A stretch of DNA of 64,000 nucleotides from Magnolia sinica (Eukaryota > Streptophyta > Magnoliopsida > Magnoliales > Magnoliaceae): assembly GCF_029962835.1 (NCBI RefSeq), contig NC_080577.1, positions 3,224,001-3,288,000 of the forward strand. The letters run 5' to 3'. The position numbers and the translations under genes were made by a program. The notes under the pieces are model-generated. The model was not told where the DNA came from. It made no database searches and saw only the letters and a list, made by a program, of their open reading frames with translations. This document shows positions 10,248-21,009 of the stretch, in pieces. How positions within the stretch are numbered: position 1 is the stretch's first letter; each line of letters begins with the position of its first letter.

Positions 10248-13200
10248 CTGCCAAAAACCGAAATGAGTGTGTATCATAATCTTGTTTGGACCTATGAATC
10301 TCGGGCACTGAGACATATGTTGGTGTTAGACATGTTTCTATTACAGCTGATGCATGTGATAATGTCAAAACGAGATCCGTGGGTGGCATTTCACTGGAAG
10401 TGCTTTGAGCATTCGACATAAGGATGTGGATTGCGTCCTACCCCTGCCCGGATGGCTCTGTGGGGCCCACAGTGATGTAAGTGTTTTATCTATGCAGTTA
10501 ATCGTTTTTCTCAGATCATTTTAAGGTATGATGCAAAATATTAGGTAGGTACAAGTCTTAAGCGGACCACAAAGTGGGGATTGAACGTCCACCATTAAAA
10601 AGTTCTTGGGAGCTGGAGAAGTTTCGGATCAAGCTTATATTTGTGTTTTCACTTCATCCACGTCTACATGACCTTATTAATAGGTTGGATGGTAAAAAAA
10701 CATCACAATGGCCCTCATAAAGGTTTCAATGGTGGGTGTCATTATCACTGTAGCTTCCTTTGGTGTGGTCCACTGGAGCTGTGGACCTGCCTCATTCTTT
10801 GGGTCATAACTTAAAATGGTCTAATAAAAGCGATTAACAGCGTGGATAAAATACTTACATCACTTTGGGCCCCACAAAGCCCTGCCCGGACAGATTACCA
10901 TCCCGGCAGGGATAGTACGCAATCCGTGTCCTCCACATAAATGCAGGAAGCGGATTGCGTCCTGCTCTTGGACAATAATCCATCTGGGCAGGGCTCTGTG
11001 GGGCCCACTGTGATGTATGGTTTTATCCATGCCGTCCATCCATTTTTTTAGATCATTTTAGGAAATGAGTCCAAAAATGAGGCAGATCCAAGGTTCAAGT
11101 GGACAACACGGTGGGGATTGAACACCTACCATTTAAAACTTCTTGTAAACCTCAGAAAATTTGGATCAAGCTGATATTTGTGTTTTCCCTTCATCCAGGT
11201 CTCCATGACCTTATGAACACGTTGGATGGCAGATAATCATCAGGCTGGCCCCTAGGAAGGTTTCAACGGTGGGTGTTGTTATTGCCGCTGCTTCCTGTTG
11301 TGTGGTCCACTTGAGCTTTGGATCTGCCTCATTTTTGGTGCCATACCCTAAAATGATCTGAAAAAAATCAATGGACAGCATGGATAAAATCCATACATCA
11401 CAGTGGACCCCACAGAGACCCTGCCTTGGATTATCATCTGGATTATCATCCAGGAGGGGGCAGGACACAATCCACTTCCATAAATGCAACGAAATATCAT
11501 TTTTCAAAAAAAATAAAATAATCCAGAAATGGGATAAGATACAAATAGAGGAAAAGGAAAAGAATAGAAATCATTTCATCAAATCTTACCTCATTCCATT
11601 GGCCACATCCGTAATCTCAGCTCTAGTAGGCAATCCTGATTTAACAAGCGACTCTAGAACCTGTGTTGCCCAAATGACCGGAACGTGTGCAGCGCTACAA
11701 ATGGAAAGAATCTCTTCCTGCATATCAGCCAGCCTATCCCATCCACATTCAACTGCAAGGTCTCCTCTGGCAATCATGACACCCAATGGATTTGGCAACT
11801 GCATCGCCTGCATTAATAAGAGAGGGAGCTTCTCAAACCCACTCTGAGTCTCGATTTTTAGCACGATCCCCAATTTCCGAAGATTCCGCTTCTCCAATTC
11901 TCGCTGGACAATGACAACATCGCGGACATCTCTAATGAATGAAATGCCTACCATGTCAGCATTAGCAGCAACAAAATCAAGATCCATGAGATCCTTCGAA
12001 GTGAGGCCTTCAAACTGCATCTCACTCCTGGGAATATTGATGGATTTCTCCGAACCGAGTTTAGAACCTTTTGGACTGGCACGAGTTATAGAAACAATAA
12101 TTTCCGAGAGGCTCACTCCTTGAATAACTCCCCAAATCCTCCCATCATCGAATGCAATAGGCTCGCCAGGTTTAACGGAGTCAAAAAGACGGCCAGAGGA
12201 ACATGTTATCCGAGGAGCACCCATTGCAGAGTTATCCACTTCATTTGAAGATAGACAAGGGTCTCTGGATATGGTTAGCAAGTCTCCTACTTTCAGCCGA
12301 ATAAACTGTTCTACGGCGGGAACACTCACTACTTGTCCGAGTGAAATGTTCCTCTTCTTCCCCTTGATATACAATTCCGTTCCCAACCCGACATAAGCAG
12401 TCCTCGAACAGTTAGCCATGAAACCAAAACCACCAAAAACTTGAAACTTTTGAGAGATCTTCAGCGCCCTCTTTCTTCCTCTAACATCAGAAAATCTCAC
12501 AACACAACCCGCCTCTAGCTGGCCTAGATACCATTGATCATCTAACAACAGGATTGCATCAGGTGATAAGTGAGGAGGGGGATTACACCCTTCATAAGAC
12601 AACCAAACCTGAGCAGGGAAGATCACATCTCCTACAGAATCCTCCTGCGGAGATATTTTTATCACATTCGGACCCGCCTTCAATATACCAGTCCTCAGCT
12701 TTGGTCCAGCTAAATCCATGAGAATGCGACATGACTTTTCCAGCATCTGGGAGCTGCTCTTTACATGCCCGATGATCTCACTCCAAACACTGGGGCCATC
12801 ATGAGCACAGTTAATTCGGAATACATTCGCCCCTGCCTTGAGAAGATCGCTTATAAGTGTTTCCCTGTGAATTGCTTCACGACCAACAGTTACCATAATG
12901 TGGGAAGATCTCCCATTCAAAGGTGGACCAAACAGTGACTCCGCATGGTAAGATGTCATTCTCCTCAATGTATTTATGGTGAACTCTTGCTTGCTTTCAC
13001 AGTCCAAACCTCCCTGAGTAGATATAAGGCCCTGCTTATCCATCTTTACAGTTGCTGTCCGGTCAGTATCCTCTATTGCATTCACCGAATTAGATGTCAG
13101 GCTTTCCAACATCTGAATGCCAGCAGTGATACTTGCACGAGCATGCGGATTGATGGTTTCTAAATTCAAAAGACCTATGGAAGAAAGGTCTTCTTTGAGT

Positions 13201-16200
13201 TGGTGGATGTCAAGGCATTGCAATGCCAGATAATGTATTAAGTTTGTTGCGCTTGCCAAGTAAGTTCTGTTAAGACAAACCACTCATACGATGGAAGCTC
13301 AGTTATAAAATTCAAAACAGGCAAATGGACATTTGAAAACAGTGAAAAAAACTGCATAGGTGAATTACGGCATGAGATAAGTGAGATTAGTCACGTACTT
13401 GTGGCATATTTTTAGTCGAGAAGCGTTCCATTGTTCCATTGCTGATACATGCAAATGCAAAGCTTTTAGTTTGTCAAGAAGATCTCCTTGATGATTCACG
13501 GGATCCCCAAAAGTCCCTTGCTTAGGGTGTAGAAGACAGTTTTGGTCCTCTGTATCTGAGTCGATGACTGATTCAACAAATTCCATATCTGAATCCTCAG
13601 GACTAAGATCATTTCCTGAGGCTTGAAAGATTGAATTAAGCATTTCATCATGACTATAAGGTTTCCAACTGCTTCGTTCAGGTTCATCATTCCCAGGTAG
13701 AGTGGCAAAGACCACAAGGTTTTTCTTGGACCTTCCTTTTGGTTTCACAAGAAGTTGGATGACGTACTTCCCAAAACCTGCAGTTGGTAAAGGAATTCGA
13801 TGTGTTGGTTGTGGCCATCGTCCGTTTTGTTTGAGACAAGCAAAATCTGGGGGATTAACTCTCTGAACTCCCTGAAAATTAAAACACAAAATGCCTGCAT
13901 TTCACATCTATGATATGTAAATAAGTTGAAATAACTCGAGCAGTGTAGTTGAAGTCATAGATAGAGTATTCAATATAGATAAGAGGTAGATGTGGAAGAG
14001 CTTTGGTTCGTAGAATGGGAATGACTACTGGAACACTGTTGGCAAGTTGTTCCTTTCAAATCCAAGATCAAAATGGTCGACAGGGTCCTAGGGCTGCAGA
14101 CATGATTACGGGAATATATGCAACGGAAGTGGCATACTGCATTATTTATGCCTTTAAAAACTGTCGAGTGTATATGACAAGGAACTTGCACAGTGCAGCT
14201 TACACAAGGGTATAGATCAGTTTCTGATCCAACAATATACCTCCTCTATTTCAGTTCTTACTCTCGAGTATTGTAGGAAATCTATTACCTCACCAAAGAA
14301 CAAAAAATGAGCATGCTGGCATTGAAAAGAGGCCATGAATTCAAAGCCACATGGTCCACATTGATCCCACACGAAATCTCTGTGCAATGTTCTCAATGTC
14401 CAGATAATATTTCGCAGATCTAAAGTAATCCGGTTTTGCACATGACAAGGTGAATAATTCGTGTAATCACGATGATCCAAATGGCTTAAGCTCTCTTAGT
14501 CTGTTCTAGACATTAACTTTGAAATGGCATTCAGCATGTCAAATATTGATGCTAGGAATAACTTAACCATGGTTCAAAATATCGGCTGATACATAGCACG
14601 CATCAGTACTTAGTGGTATGAGATTTATATGCAAATTATCCATGGTCTTCATCCATGCCGCATCAGCCATAATCGGTTGGACTGATATACACTGTCGAAC
14701 TCGTCGGATCGTTGTTTTCCTCTCTCCTTGTTGTTTGTAGTTTTGTTCCCCTTTTAGGAGAAGGGACTAAAGGGGTTATTTTCTCTTGCAGACTTGGAAC
14801 TTGTAATATATATTTTATACATCTTTCACACACACAAGGACAATAAAGAAGGTTTTTGCATTAATTGATTTACTAACTATTAAAAGACCTTAAAACTCTA
14901 AAACTATCGTGCCCATGAGGACGATGATGATGTTCAGGACCCCTCTACACCTTAGATATGATAACTGAGCGAATTGACTAAATAGCCTAGAATACTCCTA
15001 TGCTATTATTGTTTGCACCTGGTGCTGTGCAGGTAGGTCAGAACTCAGAAGTGTTCGGTGCTAGCTGCTCGGTGCCTAGTCCTATAGTTTGAATCGCAGA
15101 TGAAGTATAAATTGACCTGAAGACTAAAAAGCTTAATAGAATGGCAAATAACCTGTGGAAAGGCAGGCCTGCACGCGGCCGCGGGGCGTGTGGTCTTTCT
15201 TGTCTTTCTTTATAAATCAATAAAATTTGCAAAGCGAATTTAACAGCAGGACTGCCGTTTCCACTCTCCGAGCTAAAGTTGGTCCGCCCCATGCACAGAT
15301 ACAAGCTCGAAAAAATTAGAAAAGAGAAAACTGTTGCCGCTAACATGTACATTGGGCCAAGCAAGTTGGCTTACATAACAACAAGACTGGGAAAAAAAAA
15401 GAGAGGACCAAGGAGAGACAAGATGAATGTCCCATATGCCTGGTCTCTTGACTGGTCCTTTTTCTCTTAGAGATCTCTACTGACAAATTATTATTTTTTT
15501 GTTTGAGAGATCTCTCTAGTGATGATGCCTCCCTAATGTGCCAAAATGCTCCTCTTTACATAGGTGCATGGAGGAGAGGTCAATACAAACTACTTTAACC
15601 AATTCTTCTCAACGAATCGTGTTATGGCACGTTGATCGAAGTGCTATCTTCCTGATCTGAAGCCTGTAGGACTGCAAACCTGCTCAGGAACCCACTTCAC
15701 TAACTGATTTTGCAGATATAGTATGTCTGGAATGAACCCTTTTCATACACCTACAGTAAAGGACTTCAGCAAAAGGCTTCAAATGTGGTCATTTCAGCAA
15801 GATCTAACCTTATGGACGTGAAGCTACCTGGGTTTTTCTGACAAGGGGGTCCATGGTAAGGGCCCTCAGCTCGTCATGTGCCTCCGGCTGGATTGCCTAG
15901 GCTTTGGTGCTGCTGGTAACTCCCTTAGATAAATCCCAAACCTCCTTGGTACAAAATGAGCCTCAACTATTTATATTAACTAATGTTTTAATATGATACA
16001 ATTTAATGGTTTGTACATTGTAGGAAGTCACTAGTCACAGTACTCATACTCTTGTAGAATTGCAGTATCTACATAGAGTTACAAGTTTATAACTATATTT
16101 AACTCGTGCCCTTCCTCTACTTAACTCACGCCTTTCTCAATTTTACACATAAATACATGTAGTTTCTGCATTGATTGATTAACTATATTATAGTACCTTG

Positions 16201-17264
16201 AAGCTGCAATAGCAGATTCAGTCACTGAAAAGTCGAGCCCAAACTAAAAGATTGGACAAGATCCACAGACCATACTACAAACTGGACTAATGCATAAAGA
16301 ACACACCCAGAAATAAATAATTAAATGACTACCAAAATGAACAATTTTTATTATTTACTATTTATTTTATATCTCATGCCAACCTCAATTAGTCGGGATA
16401 AGTCTTAGTACTTTATTATTTACTATTTATTTTATATCTCATGCCAACCTCAATTAGTCAGGATAATGTTTTTATTTCTTATACTTTTTTTAAAAAAAAA
16501 ACTTTAAAAGCTATATAGAGTCAGCCAATATGGTAACTAGTACAGCTACTATGCACCGATACTTAACTGGTTTTGTGGCCAGCTGACGCTAAGGCTGGCA
16601 ATGTGGCGGGCCTGGGCCCAGTAAAGTCAAAATTTCAACAGGGCCGGTCAGAAGACCTGGCCAATCAGTTCAAGACCCAGGCCTGGGCCCAGCCCATTGC
16701 GGGGCTTAACTGACACAGCTACTGATACCAATATTTTGAACCTTAGAACATCTATGCTTGCATCGTTTCTGCAAGCATTTGAAAACATATGCTATGTTCT
16801 TCTTGCATCCACTAATGTCTCATGACTTAATGACATAGAAAGCATTAAGAATAGCTAGAAATCGCAATGAAAATATTACATTTCAAAAAGAATTGAAGTA
16901 ATTGACAAACATACTAGAACGGATTAGAGATGATTATAACTGCAAAGGTATGCAGGCAGTGGCAGAATATAACAAACAACTTCCATAATCAGGGTAGAGA
17001 ATTGAAATTGGGGCAATATGCATCATTGCATACAGTATACAGTAATGGAGCTGTCCCAAAATTCTGAAATGAGTTTCCACAAGTGCCAAATAATTAAATT
17101 GTATATGCGAAAGCTAAGCCAAAAAGAAATGTCATGGTTTGAAGCAATGATATGTGTACCAGACTTACATGGTTTGCAAGTGAACTTTGGTTAGTAACTA
17201 CGTGAACTGAAAGTGCATGCAGCATCATCTACAGGCTGATTTCTGCAACATACCAAGAAGAAAC
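10100..17264 (-). CDS. Pyruvate kinase family protein, plastidial PKP4-like (transferase-fold, truncated C-domain)
   Basis: Four coding exons on the minus strand: 17228-17169 (ATG at 17228; exon from 17264), 13871-13399, 13266-11590, 10247-10100 (TAA). Phases agree (60, 473, 1677, 148 nt), giving 785 residues. Canonical PK converts phosphoenolpyruvate and ADP to pyruvate and ATP. Barrel motifs by model position: RINCAHD 328-334, [10 protein letters not shown] 362-371, KIET 648-651 (catalytic Lys and metal-binding Glu kept), ARGDL 677-681 (metal Asp kept), ATQVLES from 711, [11 protein letters not shown] from 724. The usual SGETA after CIML is replaced by NKGKH, and the protein stops about 45 residues later, lacking the normal C-terminal regulatory domain. 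Relative to canonical PK, NFSHG reads NCAHD and DTKGP reads DLAGP, changing two K+-site positions. The region between the second and third barrel motifs is longer than usual. The start is rich in Ser/Thr/Asn/His with few acidic residues, compatible with a transit peptide. Whether it is catalytic is unresolved. Confidence 0.88.
10422..10931. mobile_element. Mutator-like miniature TIR element, copy A (PK intron)
   Basis: 510-bp foldback element in the last PK-like intron. Left end GGATGTGGATTGCGTCCTA; reverse complement of right end GGACACGGATTGCGTACTA. Complementarity continues through the family core GTGGGGCCCA(C/A)AGTGATGTAAGT into the arm. Flanks TCGACATAA (10413-10421) and TCCACATAA (10932-10940) agree at 8 of 9 bases, a 9-bp target duplication typical of Mutator-like elements. 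No transposase frame. Confidence 0.8.
10946..11479. mobile_element. Mutator-like miniature TIR element, copy B, perfect 9-bp target duplication
   Basis: Starts GGAAGCGGATTGCGTCCTGC; reverse complement of right end GGAAGTGGATTGTGTCCTGC. The core CTCTGTGGGGCCCACTGTGATG is mirrored at the right. Flanks ATAAATGCA at 10937-10945 and 11480-11488 are identical: a perfect 9-bp duplication, the best evidence that this family is Mutator-type. It sits 14 bp from copy A, and its left duplication overlaps copy A's right one, so the two inserted side by side. No transposase frame is present. Confidence 0.88.
11590..13266 (-). CDS. Main exon of PK-like gene (catalytic barrel)
   Basis: A 1677-nt uninterrupted exon with acceptor TTAACAG before 13266 and donor GTAAGA after 11590. 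It carries nearly all PK barrel motifs. The upstream join restores [11 protein letters not shown] and the downstream join restores [14 protein letters not shown], both smooth family sequences. The intact length argues against pseudogenisation. Confidence 0.93.
13399..13871 (-). CDS. N-terminal region exon of PK-like gene
   Basis: A 473-nt exon, acceptor AATTTTCAG before 13871, donor GTACGT after 13399. It encodes a variable N-terminal extension: an early PFAM-less stretch ([18 protein letters not shown]), an acidic Ser/Asp/Glu-rich segment ([17 protein letters not shown]), then [19 protein letters not shown], the helical lead-in seen in PKP4-type proteins. It ends in phase 2 (CAC AA), matching the next exon. 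Confidence 0.85.
16347..16466. repeat. 65-bp tandem duplication
   Basis: Units at 16347 and 16412 both contain TTTATTATTTACTATTTATT and CATGCCAACCTCAATTAGTC followed by GGATAA. The second unit is cut short after about 55 bases. The CCAACCTCAATTAGT word is common in plant repeats. Confidence 0.9.
16588..16705. repeat. Small GGCC-rich foldback element
   Basis: GGCTGGCAATGTGGCGGGCC at the left pairs with the right end whose reverse complement is AGCCCCGCAATGGGCTGGGC. The compositional type (GGGCCTGGGCCC words) resembles plant hAT-derived miniature elements beginning TAGGGNTGGCAA. No target duplication was established. Confidence 0.55.
17169..17264 (-). CDS. Short 5' coding exon of the PK-like gene with candidate start codon
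   Basis: Minus-strand exon bounded by an acceptor (TTCTGCAG before 17264) and donor GTAAGT (17168-17163). After 36 non-coding bases it has ATG at 17228-17226 with a second in-frame ATG directly behind, then 20 codons ending LANH in phase 0. This fits exon 13871-13399, which opens in phase 0 with [10 protein letters not shown]. The exon is far too short for an ordinary frame scan. Choice of start rests on phase and splice agreement only; a transcript would settle it. Confidence 0.6.
17225..17251 (-). promoter_or_regulatory. Upstream ORF overlapping the PK-like start codon
   Basis: In the same exon, ATG at 17251 opens an 8-codon frame ending TGA at 17227-17225, overlapping the proposed main ATG (17228-17226) in an ATGA arrangement. 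Such overlaps can reduce or couple translation by reinitiation. That role is inference; the overlap itself is read directly. Confidence 0.6.
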
Positions 17265-18630
17265 CTGCAGAACTAAAGCTTAATCAATATCGACATTCAA
17301 TTTAATGAGTTTGAACTTTGAAGAGAAGACAAACAGCAGAAAGAGAAAAATGTAAAGCAAGCATGTTTGATTGATTTAAAAGTAGTGCTAAGCACACGTT
17401 CCAAAGTATGCGGTTTTTAAAATCATGAATCAATCATTTATTTTAATTGAGTTGGAAGTTTGGAACCTGATGATTAAGTGATTTTCTTTTTAAAAGCGTC
17501 CAAGGTATTATGATCAACAGACTATGATTTGCGTTTAGAGTTAATCATCAACTGTACAATTGCAGAGGATTCTGTAAAGGGTGAACTGACAGTTCGGGAG
17601 CAGATAGATATGGGAAAAATCTAAAGTTTGGAACCCGATGATTAAGTGATTTTCTTTTTTAAAGCATCCAAGGTATTATGATGAACAGACTATGATTTGC
17701 TGTTAGAGTTAATTACCAACTGTACAATTGCAGAGGATTCTATAAAGGGTGAAACTGACAGTTCTCGAGCAGATAGAGGTATCGGAAAAATCAAAATAGT
17801 TTCTAAAGTAGACCAAGTTCATATCTAAAACAACACTAAGGGTTCGTTTTGATGCAATTTAGAATTGAGTTGTAACAACTAGTTTAGGCTTAGTTTGGAA
17901 TCTTCGGATGTTAATCCAAAATAGTGATTTGGCACCATTTGCAGGCCTTTGGATGGCAACATCCTCCTCAAGACTACTTGGGAAGGAACGAGCACCTTGT
18001 TGAGCGTACCAACTATCATTTTTCCTTCAAAGTGGTGGCACCTTCCCCTTAGCGAACAGTAGTCAACTTAGTGCCTAAACATAACCTAGTGTTATTTTGA
18101 GCCTGTCTGATACTTGAGGTCCCACAAATATGGTTGCATCCAAATTGATCCTTAAAAAAGTGGAACCGACCAAATTGAAATCAACTTCCTTTGAATTGGT
18201 ATCCAAGGATTGGGATCAGAATGTAGTTATTTGCTTTTGAGACGGAAGTAATTGCAGTTTCAGTACTAAATCCTTGTTATAATTACAAGGAAACACCAGG
18301 TCTCCTCCTTTTCCTTTTCCTTTTCTTTTTCTTTTTTCTCTTTTTTCCCCCCTTTAAACTACCGTTCTCCTCTAGTTTTAACGAGGTGTTTGCAGTTCAA
18401 TTCACTTATGCATTCCAAATGCAGCCTAATCATATTCTCGGCTTCCTAACTTCCTCTCCCTATCCCAAAAACAAACTTTCATACAACTAGCTGCACACAG
18501 GGCCTACCATGATGTGTCCATCCCATCCAATACATCCAGCAGGGTCGTCCCACCATGAGAATGAGATGCCCTAAAATTCAGGCCGATCCAATCATTAGGT
18601 GGGCTGCCACATGAATCTGGATTTCCTTTT

Positions 18631-18662
<32 letters not shown>

Positions 18663-19460
18663 GTGGCCTGTTGTCTTCCATGGTGCTGCTGACCTGATGC
18701 TGGATCAGCCTGATTTTCAAGGAATCCCATTTTCATGATGGGGCGACCCTACTGGACAGGTTGCATGCCATACAAACACCAAGTAGAACGCCACACAGGT
18801 CTAGTTGCAGGAAATTCTCATCTACAAAAGCTGTAGGGGAACCAATCCCTCCCTCCCACCCCCCCCCCCCCCAAAAAAAAAAAAAGGATCATAACTAATT
18901 AGGAAACAAGACTCAGACCCTAGACGGAAGACCCTTCTCTGACGAAACACATCACTCATTTAAGTCTTCTAGAACATATCAAGGCCGAATTTGGATGCTC
19001 GACCGAATTGATTTGCAAACATTCACTTCAATCAGCAAAGGAAAGGGCAAAAGAGAGGAAGTGGCCCCTCACGTCGCAGCAGTGCTCCTTTCGAGTCTGA
19101 CTCGAGAGCAGCAAAAATGCTAACGAAGGAAAACGCAATTCAGTTATCCAGTTCATCACACAAACTATCACAATCCAAACTTCGCCCTAAATGGCATGAA
19201 TTTCCCAATAAAAGGAACTCTCAAGAAATCAAAACAGATAATTCCACTAAAATTCTAATCGGATACTAATCCATCCGACAGATGGAATCTGAGAGAATCT
19301 TTAGACCGACTGCGGAGATTAGCTCGAAATCGGTCCCTTGAAGAGATGAAGATTCCAGAAATAAGATTCAGAGAATCAATAAAAGAAAGATCAAACCCTA
19401 GAAAAAGCAATTGTGTGGGAAGAGATGTGGTTTGGGGTAGAAGGGTTAGAAGGGAAATAC
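17265..19460 (-). other. Probable 5'-UTR intron of the PK-like gene
   Basis: No coding frame. Holds the 168-bp duplication, a (GT)n tract (18637-18661), a C run followed by an A run (about 18859-18885), and at 18480-18830 a repeat with words such as CCTACCATGATGTGTCCATC. The right part (19300-19460) is leader-like pyrimidine-rich sequence on the minus strand. Confidence 0.4.
17456..17792. repeat. 168-bp tandem duplication upstream of PK-like coding exon
   Basis: Unit 1 at 17456-17623 and unit 2 at 17624-17792 share AAGTTTGGAACC(T/C)GATGAT, CCAAGGTATTATGAT, CAACTGTACAATTGCAGAGG and GAGCAGATAGA with few differences. Lies between the putative leader exon and the start-codon exon, probably in a 5'-UTR intron. 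Confidence 0.93.
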
Positions 19461-19545
19461 CTTTCTGTGTGAGATCGAAAATAAAAATAAAAATGCGCTT
19501 TCGGTTTTACAGGGTCGATTAAGAACTTACGAAGGGGAGTGTGTA
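19461..19545 (-). promoter_or_regulatory. Possible non-coding first exon / transcription start of the PK-like gene
   Basis: The coding exon at 17169-17264 has an acceptor in front of its UTR, so a non-coding exon should lie further right. At 19461 the minus strand has AGAAAG followed by donor-like GTATTTCCC, preceded by T-rich, ATG-free sequence of 5'-UTR character. The following intron part contains TTTCTAGGGTTTGATC, a common plant leader-type sequence, so the exon could instead extend there. No TATA box was identified. Confidence 0.3.
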
Positions 19546-19616
19546 AAGTGCGTGTCTGGCTTGTACACGTGACAGAATCTGATCCGAACTCGGAGCCGTC
19601 GGGACTGGAGAAACTG

Positions 19617-20155
19617 GGTGCCGATTAGGCGCGACCCCGGCTCCACCCACGACGGTGCGGCCCTTACCGTGGGCCTATCTTGATGTACGTATTCTATATC
19701 CATGCTATCCATGCGTTTTTCCATATCATTTTATAGCATGATCCGAAAAATAAAGATGATCCAAATCTTACGTGGACCATATTATAAGATAAAAGGGGTG
19801 ATTGATATACATCCATTAAAAACTTCCTACGGCCCACCGTTATGTTTCATTGATAATTTTTTTCCCATACAACCTGTTGATAAGGTCATAAACCCCGTAT
19901 GAGGTGAAAAAATAATATCAGCTTGATCCAAGACATTTTTCGCCCACAAAAAGTAATTAATAATATAAAAAACCGCTATTTCCTATGGTGGTCCAATTGA
20001 TAATATGATCTGCTTCAATATTTACTCACATACGTTAAAATTATATTTTGAAAAATATGGACGGAGTGGATATAGAATAAATACATCAACATTAGCCCCA
20101 AGGTAAGGGGCGTACCGTCTTGGGTGGGGCCGGGGCTGCATGTAATCCGCTCCCC
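19617..20155. mobile_element. Mutator-like miniature TIR element, copy E, beside the PK-like 5' end
   Basis: Left GGTGCCGATTAGGC and right (reverse complement) GGGGAGCGGATTACATG. Inner arms pair as CCACCCACGACGGTGCGGCC with CCACCCAAGACGGTACGCCC and as TTGATGTACGTATTCTATATCC with its mirror. Flanks GAGAAACTG and GAGAATCTA match at 7 of 9. It sits directly upstream of the proposed PK-like first exon. Confidence 0.65.
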
Positions 20156-20542
20156 GAGAATCTACATACTCGGCTGTTCTCGGTCAGAATATGGAGGTTC
20201 ATACTCATGCGTCTAGATATTGCATACGTGGCATATATGTAACTCAAATTAAAACTTCTTAATACTGGACCCAATTTAGATGGGTGATAGACCCATAATT
20301 ATTCCGAAATATTGTACTACATAGACGATTGGTGGAAATCTATTGGACCCGTCTATGAAAAGATCAACGGTACAATTTAGATAAATTGATTTTCACTAAT
20401 CAGAGATAAGTTGGTCCGATCAATCTGATTTCAGGAGTATGAACTATATGCAGTGGATTTGTACGGTTTGGATTGAATCAGTATGCGCCACGTTTGCCAT
20501 TTCTGAAGGGATGCGTGCATGTAGACCAGTGCACTCTGTCAG

Positions 20543-21008
20543 GGAAGAAGATTGCGTACTGAGTAAACTCCGTGGGGTCCACATGAGTTATGTATTTTAT
20601 CCACTCGGTTCATCAATTTACCAGATAATTTCATATCTTGAGCTCAAAAATAAATCATATCTCAATAAGACCATACCACAGGAAACAATGTGATTTGAAC
20701 GTCTACCATTAAAAAAATTCACAAGGGCCACAGAAATTTTGGATGAAGCTGATATTTTTTATTTTCCTTCATTCATGTCTTTGTTATCTCATGAACAACT
20801 ATGATTAAAAATAAACATCACTGTAGGCCCTAGAAATGTTTCAACGGTAGAAATCATTAATCCCACTCTTTCCTGTGGTGTGTTACATTTGTATAAACAA
20901 TAAAATGATTTGGAAAAATAGATGGATGGCGTGGATAAACCACATACGTTCAAGGTGGGCCCAACATATGTAAAGTGTAATGAGTAACTCATTACGCAAT
21001 CCCAATTC
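20543..21008. mobile_element. Mutator-like miniature TIR element, copy C
   Basis: Left GGAAGAAGATTGCGTACTGA and right (reverse complement) GAATTGGGATTGCGTAATGA. Flanks CTCTGTCAG (20534-20542) and CTCTGCCAG (21009-21017) agree at 8 of 9 bases. Arms share GAGTAA and the GTGGGG(T/C)CCAC core. No coding capacity. Confidence 0.72.
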
Positions 21009-21009
21009 C

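Larger units (their letters stand above)
13872..17168 (-). other. First coding intron of the PK-like gene
   Basis: 3.3-kb intron. It contains a tandem duplication (16347-16466), a GGCCTGGGCCC foldback repeat (16588-16705), and a pair of outward ends GGTTCAAAATATCGG (14570) and its inverted partner (about 16741) that may bound an old 2.2-kb transposon. The NotI-like GC patch near 15170-15190 has no coding signal. No exon was recognised. Confidence 0.6.
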
